DNA of 9,720 nt from an uncultured Erysipelotrichaceae bacterium (lineage in GTDB: Bacteria; Bacillota_I; Bacilli_A; Erysipelotrichales; Erysipelotrichaceae): contig CALFEZ010000238.1 of the NCBI GenBank assembly GCA_937957895.1, forward strand, positions 1 to 9,720. The letters are read 5' to 3'. The notes under the pieces are model-generated. The model was not told where the DNA came from. It did not search any database and saw only the letters and a list, made by a program, of their open reading frames with translations. The translations under genes were made by a program, and so were the position numbers. Below, piece after piece: positions 1 to 6,645 of this stretch; the stretch's first letter is position 1; every line of letters begins with the position of its first letter.

Positions 1-765
1 ATCGTTGGTGTGTTACATCAAGATGACATGCAAATCGTTTTTATGGATACTCCGGGGTTTCATCAAGTCGGTGATGGCCTTTCCAAGCAGATGGTCAAGG
101 CAACGACGATGACCATCCCGGATGTCGATCTTGTATATTTTATCGTTGATGGGAAAAGGACTCCAAATCAAAACGATCAACGTTTGTTGGACCTTATCAA
201 AAAATCAGAGAAACGGGTTTTTTTGATCCTCAATAAGATCGATCAAATCAATAAAGAGCAGTTGCTGCAGCAGTTGTCACGCTGGTCCGAGCTTCATGCT
301 TTTGATGAGATAATCCCAATATCAGCTTTAGAAAACGACAACACAGATCGTCTGATACAAATCACAAAACAGTACATGCCAGAGGGGTTTCCATTTTACA
401 TGGAAGAGACGATCACTACCCAGCATGAACACATCATCATAGGAGAGATCATTCGGGAGAAGATCCTGCTTCTGACAAATCAAGAAGTTCCACACAGCGT
501 GGCGGTAGTACTTGATGAACTGGAGTTCTCGCCAAATAAAATGTATGTCCAGGCTACCGTGGTTGTTGATAGAGAGTCGCAAAAAGGTATCCTTATAGGA
601 AAGCAAGGTCAGAAAAAAAACGAGATCATAAAACTGGCATCCATCGAGCTGAGAAGACTTTATCAGTTGAAGGTCGATCTCAAGTTGTTTGTCAAAGTCG
701 AAAAGGACTGGAGAAACAAACAAAGCAAACTGAAAGAATATGGCTATGACCCAACTAAACTATGA
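1..765 (+). CDS. era: GTPase Era, 5'-truncated by the window edge
   Basis: Era is a small GTPase that binds 16S rRNA through a KH domain and helps mature the 30S subunit. Frame 1 is open from base 1 and gives 254 residues; the family is usually about 300, so roughly the first 45-50 residues (P-loop G1 and switch I) lie upstream of the window. Visible are G3 DTPG (46-57), G4 NKID (232-243) and G5 SAL (322-330). The conserved segment around VPHSVAVV follows, then a KH-type GKQG loop (598-609) and the typical Era tail with KDWR and a final YGYD. An internal GTG at 10 is in frame but is not the real start, because it would discard the G1 region. The TGA stop overlaps the recO start as ATGA, implying coupled translation. 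Identity is very secure from the motif order. Confidence 0.97.
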   Translation: MVGVLHQDDMQIVFMDTPGFHQVGDGLSKQMVKATTMTIPDVDLVYFIVDGKRTPNQNDQRLLDLIKKSEKRVFLILNKIDQINKEQLLQQLSRWSELHAFDEIIPISALENDNTDRLIQITKQYMPEGFPFYMEETITTQHEHIIIGEIIREKILLLTNQEVPHSVAVVLDELEFSPNKMYVQATVVVDRESQKGILIGKQGQKKNEIIKLASIELRRLYQLKVDLKLFVKVEKDWRNKQSKLKEYGYDPTKL

Positions 766-1475
766 ATGAAAAAATCAATGCTCTGATCATCGATCGCACT
801 GACTATAAAGAATATGATATCTTGATCCATGTTTTGACCAAAGAACATGGAGTAATGACTTGGATAGCAAAAGGAGCTAACAAACCAAAGAGCAAGTATG
901 GAAGCTTACTGCAACCAATGTATCTGGTTGATGCTCTGATCGATGCTAAACAGGGCATCTCATTGTTCAAAAGTGCTTCCATACTAAACATGCATCCATC
1001 CATCACTGAACACATCGAACGATTAACGGTTGCATCCTTTATGATAAAAATTCTGGCAATCAATGCTCAAGATGACCCGAGACTGATGTCATATGATGAT
1101 GTGCTTGCCTATTTTCAACTGTTTAAGACGGTAGATCGATACGCCATAGGGACTCATTTTTTGATGACACTGGCAAAACAAATGGGACTTGAACTGTATT
1201 TGGATGGCTGCGTGATTTGCAATGATCCAAAAATCATGGGACTTTCGATTACTGCAGGAGGATTTGTTTGCCAGCGATGTGATGATCAAGTCGACCACCT
1301 CACACACAGCATCGAGTTTTATCGACAACTTCGCTGTCTCAGCAAAGCAACGATCAATCAGATATCGCTATGCCAAGGGGCTTATGATACACAATATATG
1401 CAGATCTATGTCGATCTTTTACAGGATACGATCAAGATACCACATAAAAATTGGCAATTCTTGCAGCAAATATAA
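762..1475 (+). CDS. recO: DNA repair and recombination mediator RecO
   Basis: RecO acts in the RecF pathway: with RecR it loads RecA on SSB-coated single-stranded DNA and can anneal strands. The product is 237 residues, usual for the family. The N-terminal part (about 1-80) fits the RecO OB fold, with a typical opening in which an Asp-Tyr-Lys-Glu-Tyr-Asp stretch precedes LIHVLTKEHG. A helical middle follows, then a Cys4 zinc-finger pattern C150-x2-C153 and C170-x2-C173, as in many bacterial RecO proteins. The ATG at 762 overlaps the era TGA as ATGA; no good Shine-Dalgarno lies in front, so translation probably depends on ribosomes finishing era. The era-recO adjacency is common in Firmicutes and supports the call. 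Nothing looks broken. Confidence 0.95.
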   Translation: MNEKINALIIDRTDYKEYDILIHVLTKEHGVMTWIAKGANKPKSKYGSLLQPMYLVDALIDAKQGISLFKSASILNMHPSITEHIERLTVASFMIKILAINAQDDPRLMSYDDVLAYFQLFKTVDRYAIGTHFLMTLAKQMGLELYLDGCVICNDPKIMGLSITAGGFVCQRCDDQVDHLTHSIEFYRQLRCLSKATINQISLCQGAYDTQYMQIYVDLLQDTIKIPHKNWQFLQQI

Positions 1476-1485
1476 TATAATAAGA
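1448..1485 (+). promoter_or_regulatory. Possible internal promoter ahead of glyS
   Basis: The end of recO and the short gap before glyS contain TTGGCA (1451-1456), a 5/6 match to a -35 box, followed by two overlapping TATAAT boxes (1471-1476 and 1476-1481). The spacers are 14 or 19 bases, neither ideal, so this is weak. If used, transcription would start near 1488 and still include the glyS Shine-Dalgarno site. It may be a sigma-A promoter giving glyS-dnaG-rpoD expression independent of era-recO, or simply an AT-rich stretch. Confidence 0.3.
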
Positions 1486-1490
1486 CAGAT

Positions 1491-1497
1491 AAAGGGG
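1491..1497 (+). promoter_or_regulatory. Shine-Dalgarno site that fixes the glyS start
   Basis: AAAGGGG lies 6 bases before the ATG at 1504. The alternative in-frame ATG at 1498 directly abuts this site with no spacer and is therefore unlikely to be used. The open frame also extends up to 1222 inside recO, but that part is not coding. Confidence 0.7.
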
Positions 1498-1503
1498 ATG
1501 TAT

Positions 1504-2871
1504 ATGAGAAAATTCACCAATGAACAAATCATCGCACACTTGAAGTCGACCGGCTTTGTTTTTCAGGGATCTGAGATCTACGGCGGTCTAGCAAACACCT
1601 GGGATTTCGGTCCCCTTGGTGTGGAGCTGAAAAAGAATCTCAAAGATATCTGGTGGCAAAAGTTCGTTCGCGAAAACCGTCTCAATGTTGGGATCCAGTC
1701 AGCTATTTTGATGAACCCAAAAGTATGGGAGGCGAGCGGACATCTAAAGACTTTTGCTGATCCTTTGATGGATTGTAAGTCATGCAAAACACGACATAGA
1801 GCAGACAAGTTGATCGAAGAAGAACTGCACATCAATGCTGCTACACTGAGTTTTGAAGATATGGAAAAAACCATCAAAGATCATGATTTATCATGTCCTA
1901 ATTGCGGAAAATCTGATTTTACACCGATCAGGAAGTTCAATCTGATGTTCAAGACATTCCAAGGTGTGATCGAAGATGCCAGCAGCACCATCTTTCTACG
2001 TCCGGAAACAGCACAGGGCATCTTTGTGAACTTTCAGCATATCCAACGATCGATGCGCAAGAAAATTCCTTTCGGAGTCGCCCAGATCGGGAAATCATTC
2101 AGAAACGAGATCACTCCTGGCAACTTTATTTTCAGAACAAGAGAATTCGAACAAATGGAACTTGAGTTTTTCACACATCCTACTGAAGATGTCCAATGGT
2201 ATGAATATTGGCAGAAATTCTGTTTTGATTGGTTGCTTTCGTTGGGATTGAGCAGGGAAAACCTCCGTATTCGCGAACATACAAAAGAGGAGTTGTCTCA
2301 CTACTCAGTTGCAACAAGTGACATCGAATACAAATACCCATGGGGATGGGACGAGATGTGGGGGATTGCTGATAGGACTGATTTTGATCTGCGTCAGCAT
2401 CAAGAGTACTCCAAACAATCGATGGAATATTATGACACTGCTTCAGAAGAGCGTTTTATACCTTATTGCATTGAACCTTCGGTGGGTGTCGAGCGTTTAT
2501 TCTTTGCGTTTATGGCTGAAGCACTTGTTGAGGAGGAACTGGAAAAAGACAGTCGCATTCTGTGTCGTCTTCATCCTGTGCTCGCTCCGATCAAGGCTGC
2601 CATATTGCCTTTATCCAAACAATTAGCTGAACATGCTCTTCCACTTTTTGATTTGTGTTCCAAATCATTTGCCACCGATTACGATGAAACCGGAAGCATC
2701 GGTAAAAGATATCGACGCCAGGATGCGATCGGGACTCCATTTTGCATCACGTTTGACTTCGATAGTCTGCAAGATCAAAGCGTGACGATACGGCAACGCG
2801 ACTCCATGGAACAAACACGAGTCAAAATCGAAGAACTTGTTTCTTATATCCAAGAGAGGATCACGTTATAA
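1504..2871 (+). CDS. glyS: Glycyl-tRNA synthetase, single-chain (dimeric) type
   Basis: This class II synthetase charges tRNA-Gly with glycine using ATP. From ATG 1504 it has 455 residues, close to the usual size of the single-chain dimeric enzyme of Staphylococcus, Mollicutes and Thermus. It is unlike the alpha2-beta2 enzyme of Bacillus and E. coli. The N-terminal segment with EIYGGLANTWDFGPLG (24-39) is diagnostic. Two CxxC pairs (C91/C94 and C131/C134) flank an insert and may bind zinc. Motif 2 starts at FRNEITPGNF (199-208) and runs on to EFEQMELEFF. Motif 3 is EPSVGVER (324-331). The anticodon-binding domain covers about 350-455 and includes the GSIGKRYRRQDAIGTPF region (397-413). It sits 28 bases after recO and 3 bases before dnaG. 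No T-box leader is possible in so short a gap. Start chosen from Shine-Dalgarno spacing. Confidence 0.96.
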   Translation: MRKFTNEQIIAHLKSTGFVFQGSEIYGGLANTWDFGPLGVELKKNLKDIWWQKFVRENRLNVGIQSAILMNPKVWEASGHLKTFADPLMDCKSCKTRHRADKLIEEELHINAATLSFEDMEKTIKDHDLSCPNCGKSDFTPIRKFNLMFKTFQGVIEDASSTIFLRPETAQGIFVNFQHIQRSMRKKIPFGVAQIGKSFRNEITPGNFIFRTREFEQMELEFFTHPTEDVQWYEYWQKFCFDWLLSLGLSRENLRIREHTKEELSHYSVATSDIEYKYPWGWDEMWGIADRTDFDLRQHQEYSKQSMEYYDTASEERFIPYCIEPSVGVERLFFAFMAEALVEEELEKDSRILCRLHPVLAPIKAAILPLSKQLAEHALPLFDLCSKSFATDYDETGSIGKRYRRQDAIGTPFCITFDFDSLQDQSVTIRQRDSMEQTRVKIEELVSYIQERITL

Positions 2872-2874
2872 TCA

Positions 2875-4641
2875 ATGCCCCGAATCAGTGATGAGAAAAT
2901 CCAAGAGATCCGTGCAAAAGCCGACATTGTCAACACTGTCGGACAATACATCCCTCTGACCAAAAAAGGGAAGAATTACGTTGCTCTTTGTCCTTTTCAT
3001 GACGACCACAATCCATCACTGAATGTCTCGCCGGATAAGCAAATATACAAATGCTTCGTTTGTCAGGCAGGTGGGAATGTGTTCACTTTTGTAAGTGCAT
3101 TTGAAAAGATTTCATTTATCGATGCCGTGATCAAAGTTGCAAAAGACGTATCGATCGATGTCAGCGAGTTTGAAACACAGTTGCAGCCGATCGATCCAGA
3201 AAAAGCAAAACTGATTGCTTGTCTTGAGGATGCAAACCAGTTTCTACGTTATCAGTTGCAGTCAGCTGATGGTATTTTGATAAAGGATTATTTAAAAAAC
3301 AGAGGAGTCAACGATAAGATCCTTGAAACATTCGAAATTGGGTATAACCCGCCAAACAATGCCATCACTACTTTTTTACTTGCAAAAAAACATGATCCCG
3401 AAACGATCATCGATACCAACATCGGAGTGAGCCATGGTGAACGTTTGAACGATGTTTTTCATCAGCGGATCACATTTCCGATCCGAGACTGGAGTGGACA
3501 GATCATCGGATACACTGCCAGGACTGTTCTTGAAGATAATGACATCAGCAAGTACATCAATACGTCAACCACCAAACTTTATACTAAATCAGAAGTCGTA
3601 TATAATATTCATAGAGCCAGAGAATATGCACGTAAAGCAGGATTTCTCATTCTTGTGGAAGGTGTGATGGATGTTGTTGCTTATGCTCGTGATGATATCC
3701 ACAATGTCGTATCGATATTAGGTACGGCGTTGACCAAGCAGCAGATCTCTTTGATCAAAAAGGCCAGTACACATGTGGTGATCTCTTTCGATCATGATGA
3801 TGCTGGTCTGAGTTCCACTTATCAAGCGATTTCTCAGCTTGTTGATGCCAATTGCGTCGTAGAAGTGGTACATCTTCCACCCAAAACCGATCCGGACGAC
3901 CTGATCAACAAACAAGGACCCAAGGCATTGCAAAAAGCATTGGAACAGCGTCAGCATTGGATGGAGTTTTCACTCATGTACGGTCAACGTTTGTACAATC
4001 TCAGTAATTACCAGCAACGTAAAAAATACCTCGGTGTCATGATCAAACAGATCCAGAAACTGCGTGAGAAAATCGATCAGAAGCATTTTTGCACGTTACT
4101 GGCAAAGATCACGGAAATGGATGTGGATGAGATCTATCGTGCGGTCAGTGAGGAAAAAAGCGATCTGAAAAAACCAATCGTTACGATCCAGAAACCTATG
4201 GATTATCTTGTCCCGATCTATGAGAAAGAGATTATCTCGCAAATGCTCATTTCCAAACAAGCTGCCAAGAAGTTTCAAGATCAGCTTGGATACCTAAGCA
4301 ACAGCAATGCAAATCAACTGGTATTGATGCTTATATCGATGTATCGCAGTGAAAATGCACTTGAGATCGCAGATGTTTTATCCAAGGCACAGCATCATGA
4401 ATTGCATGACTTTGTGATGTGGTTGCTTGATTGGCCACTTTTCCCGCTCAAACCGGATCTGAACGTGCTCGAAGATGCGATCGTGCAGGTAAAAAGACAT
4501 ATCATTGAGGATAAGATCCAAAAATACAAACGCCTCGCGAGTCAAACGACCAACCCCCAAAAGAAAGCTGAATACATCGATATGATGTTGCAGGCGCAAA
4601 AAGAAATCCATCAACTGCAAAGCAAAGGAGGCAAAAGATGA
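2875..4641 (+). CDS. dnaG: DNA primase
   Basis: DnaG makes the RNA primers for replication and works with the replicative helicase. The 588-residue product has all three expected parts. The N-terminal CHC2 zinc-binding module has C39, H42, C60 and C63. The RNA-polymerase core holds the family stretch HQRITFPI (196-203), followed by DWSGQIIGYTAR. The Toprim fold contains E262 in VEGVMD, D306/D308 in SFDHDDAG, and DPDD at 339-342. A divergent, helix-rich C-terminal region (about 430-588) is presumably the helicase-interaction domain. The ATG follows the glyS stop in the same frame (TAA, TCA, ATG), so no longer start exists. The nearest purine-rich site, AGAGG (2855-2859), is 15 bases away, so reinitiation after glyS is likely. 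The Val in EGVMD replaces the more usual Tyr. Function otherwise looks intact. Confidence 0.97.
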   Translation: MPRISDEKIQEIRAKADIVNTVGQYIPLTKKGKNYVALCPFHDDHNPSLNVSPDKQIYKCFVCQAGGNVFTFVSAFEKISFIDAVIKVAKDVSIDVSEFETQLQPIDPEKAKLIACLEDANQFLRYQLQSADGILIKDYLKNRGVNDKILETFEIGYNPPNNAITTFLLAKKHDPETIIDTNIGVSHGERLNDVFHQRITFPIRDWSGQIIGYTARTVLEDNDISKYINTSTTKLYTKSEVVYNIHRAREYARKAGFLILVEGVMDVVAYARDDIHNVVSILGTALTKQQISLIKKASTHVVISFDHDDAGLSSTYQAISQLVDANCVVEVVHLPPKTDPDDLINKQGPKALQKALEQRQHWMEFSLMYGQRLYNLSNYQQRKKYLGVMIKQIQKLREKIDQKHFCTLLAKITEMDVDEIYRAVSEEKSDLKKPIVTIQKPMDYLVPIYEKEIISQMLISKQAAKKFQDQLGYLSNSNANQLVLMLISMYRSENALEIADVLSKAQHHELHDFVMWLLDWPLFPLKPDLNVLEDAIVQVKRHIIEDKIQKYKRLASQTTNPQKKAEYIDMMLQAQKEIHQLQSKGGKR

Positions 4642-5981
4642 AAACATACAAAACACTCGAGGATATCAAACAAGAGTATCTGGAAAAAGCAAAAGAAAAG
4701 AAGATCATCTATGAAAGTGAACTTCTCGATGCTTGTTCACATCTTGATATGGACGATGAAACCCTTGAGGCATTGTTTATGTGGTTTAAGGACAATGAGA
4801 TCAAACTTCTCTCAGATGATCAGTTTGACGAAGAGAATGTCGATCTTTCCAAGGAAAACGAACCAGCTGATGAACTGGAATTTTTATCAGATGACACAGA
4901 CGATGTCGATGAAGATGAAATCAACGTCGTTGATCTTGAAACATATCAATCGCAATTTTCAAATGCTCCCAATGTCAGGATAAATGATCCTGTCAAGATG
5001 TATCTCAAAGAGATCGGTCGCGTCAACTTGATCGCGCCGGCAGATGAACCTGAGATTGCTCGTCGTATCCAAGTAGGTGTTGATGCGGCAGCCTATACTC
5101 GAAACATGTTTGAGCAGCTTTACCCTCATTTGGCAGATGATCCAGCATACAAAGACATGGACACGATCGAAGACTATTTGATCGATCATGTCGATAGCGA
5201 TGAACTGCGCGAGAAAGTGGAAGGTTTGAAAGAAAAACGCATCGATGGCGAGGAATCAAAAAAGGTATTGATCTCTGCCAACCTTCGTTTGGTCGTAAGC
5301 ATCGCCAAGAAGTATGTGGGACGCGGCATGTTGTTTTTGGATTTGATCCAAGAAGGGAACATGGGTCTGGTCAAAGCTGTTGAGAAGTTCGATCACACAA
5401 AGGGATTCAAGTTCTCGACTTATGCCACATGGTGGATCCGTCAGGCAATCACCAGAGCGATTGCCGATCAGGCAAGGACCATTCGTATCCCTGTCCACAT
5501 GGTCGAAACGATCAACAAACTTACTCGTATCCAGCGTCAGCTGGTTCAAGATCTTGGCAAAGATCCGACTGCGGAAGAGATTGCTGCCAAGATGGAAAAC
5601 ATCACAGCCGAAAAAGTTCGCGAGATACAAAAAATCGCCATGGAACCCGTTTCGTTGGAAACTCCGATCGGTGAGGAAGACGATTCACACCTTGGAGATT
5701 TCATCGAAGACAAAGATGCCATGTCACCGGATGATTTTGCCAACAATCAGTTACTCAAAGACGAGATCAACTTGGTCTTGCAGGGTTTGACTGAGCGAGA
5801 AGAGAAAGTTCTCCGATTGCGATTTGGATTGTATGATGGACGAACACGCACATTGGAAGAAGTGGGTAAGGAGTTCAATGTCACACGCGAGAGGATTCGT
5901 CAGATAGAAGCTAAAGCACTTCGAAAACTGAAGCACCCAACACGTTCTAAGAGGTTGAAGGATTTTGTCGACAAGGGATAA
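4638..5981 (+). CDS. rpoD: Primary RNA polymerase sigma factor (RpoD/SigA)
   Basis: This is the housekeeping sigma-70 factor, which directs RNA polymerase to most promoters. The 447-residue protein shows region 1.1 (about 1-60), an acidic linker (about 57-100), region 1.2 from DPVKMYLKEIGRVNL (117-131), and an extra block (about 148-205). Region 2 runs from LISANLRLVVSIAKKYVGRG to the end of TYATWWIRQAITRAIADQAR (261-280), region 3 includes IPVHMVETINKL, and region 4 carries LTEREEKVLRLRFG and the helix-turn-helix RTLEEVGKEFNVTRERIRQI. The conserved SRSKRLKDF-like tail is present as TRSKRLKDF. The ATG overlaps the dnaG TGA as ATGA, with a strong AAAGGAGG (4624-4631) 6 bases upstream. SigA of Bacillus subtilis is about 370 residues. 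The excess here lies mainly in the linker and in the insertion between regions 1.2 and 2.1. dnaG-rpoD adjacency is the classic macromolecular synthesis operon. Confidence 0.98.
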   Translation: MKTYKTLEDIKQEYLEKAKEKKIIYESELLDACSHLDMDDETLEALFMWFKDNEIKLLSDDQFDEENVDLSKENEPADELEFLSDDTDDVDEDEINVVDLETYQSQFSNAPNVRINDPVKMYLKEIGRVNLIAPADEPEIARRIQVGVDAAAYTRNMFEQLYPHLADDPAYKDMDTIEDYLIDHVDSDELREKVEGLKEKRIDGEESKKVLISANLRLVVSIAKKYVGRGMLFLDLIQEGNMGLVKAVEKFDHTKGFKFSTYATWWIRQAITRAIADQARTIRIPVHMVETINKLTRIQRQLVQDLGKDPTAEEIAAKMENITAEKVREIQKIAMEPVSLETPIGEEDDSHLGDFIEDKDAMSPDDFANNQLLKDEINLVLQGLTEREEKVLRLRFGLYDGRTRTLEEVGKEFNVTRERIRQIEAKALRKLKHPTRSKRLKDFVDKG

Positions 5982-6645
5982 ACTTCTTTCACATCGACTT
6001 CAGACGATTTTTGACCTGATCGATCAAGGGTCTACCGTAGCGGACATCGGAACCGATCATGCATACTTGCCGATAGCTCTTGCATTGGAAGGCAAATGCC
6101 CCTTGATCTATGCTATCGACAACAAACAAGGTCCACTATCACAAGCACGTAAAATGGTGGACTTTTATGGTGTGAGTGATCGAGTGAGATGTCATCTGGT
6201 ACAGGATGAACACCCATATCACCATGTCGATGTTTGGGTTATTGCTGGTATGGGTTATGAAAATGCCAAAGCTATCATGACCCAATATAAAAGCACGATC
6301 AGAAAACTAAAAAAAGTCATTGTCCAGATAAATCATCAAGTTGATAAAATGCGTGTATATTGCATGGATAATGGACTTCGGATCTTGGATGAGACGATCG
6401 TCGAAGATGATTTCTTTTATATGATACTCACGATCGCTTATGATGGTGATTCTGTTGTTTATGATGAGCAACAATTGTTTTTGGGTCCTGTATTGATGAA
6501 GAAAAAAGGGGATGTGTTTTTGAAATATTGCCACATAAAAAAAGAGCAGTTGCTCTTGATTTTGCATGAGATTCCATCGCGTCATCCGAAAAAACAAATC
6601 ATCTTAAAGCAAATAAAGATGCTTGATGTGATGTTAGATCAATAA
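5965..6645 (+). CDS. trmK: tRNA (adenine-22-N1)-methyltransferase, divergent TrmK
   Basis: TrmK uses S-adenosylmethionine to methylate N1 of A22 in the tRNA D-arm. The 226-residue product opens with a family-typical SHRLQTIFDLI segment and has SAM motif I VADIGTDHAYLPIAL (25-39). It also has a catalytic-region motif WVIAGMG (91-97) and a C-terminal block with LGPVLM and a basic helical end. It is divergent: the second Gly of IAGMGG is Tyr98, the QPN that often follows is QIN (121-123), and no clear GDGL-type motif is seen near 80. The start is uncertain. I chose TTG 5965, which overlaps rpoD by 17 bases, has AAGAGG (5949-5954) 10 bases upstream, and gives the right length; no ATG or GTG is available before motif I. 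The rpoD-trmK order matches Bacillus (sigA-yqfN). The stop overlaps the end of convergent ispH by 12 bases. Confidence 0.85.
   Translation: MSTRDKLLSHRLQTIFDLIDQGSTVADIGTDHAYLPIALALEGKCPLIYAIDNKQGPLSQARKMVDFYGVSDRVRCHLVQDEHPYHHVDVWVIAGMGYENAKAIMTQYKSTIRKLKKVIVQINHQVDKMRVYCMDNGLRILDETIVEDDFFYMILTIAYDGDSVVYDEQQLFLGPVLMKKKGDVFLKYCHIKKEQLLLILHEIPSRHPKKQIILKQIKMLDVMLDQ
6537..6557 (-). terminator. Candidate intrinsic terminator for ispH, inside trmK
   Basis: Read on the minus strand, AAGAGC, loop AACT and GCTCTT form a 6-bp stem that runs directly into a tract of seven T, including the last stem bases. It lies 77 bases past the ispH stop, within the trmK coding region and antisense to it. The stem has only three G-C pairs, so it may be weak. 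The plus strand has no comparable T tract, so it would act only on leftward transcripts. Confidence 0.45.

Noticed and set aside
10..12. GTG as the start of era
   Set aside because: The frame is open to the window edge and the protein would lack the G1 P-loop; era simply starts upstream of the window.
328..723. 131-residue antisense open frame inside era
   Set aside because: Composition is the reverse image of era codons, no start signal and no recognisable family.
1222..1503. A 94-codon upstream extension of the glyS open frame through the end of recO
   Set aside because: It lies in another frame of recO, has no homology to GlyRS N-termini, and the Shine-Dalgarno site at 1491-1497 fits ATG 1504. 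Treated as chance openness.
5256..5630. 124-residue antisense open frame inside rpoD
   Set aside because: It is a shadow of the highly conserved sigma region 2-3 codons; no ribosome site or recognisable domain.
5380..5790. Plus-strand 136-residue open frame in another frame of rpoD
   Set aside because: Very Ser/Arg/Lys-rich frame-shifted reading of a conserved gene; no supporting signals.
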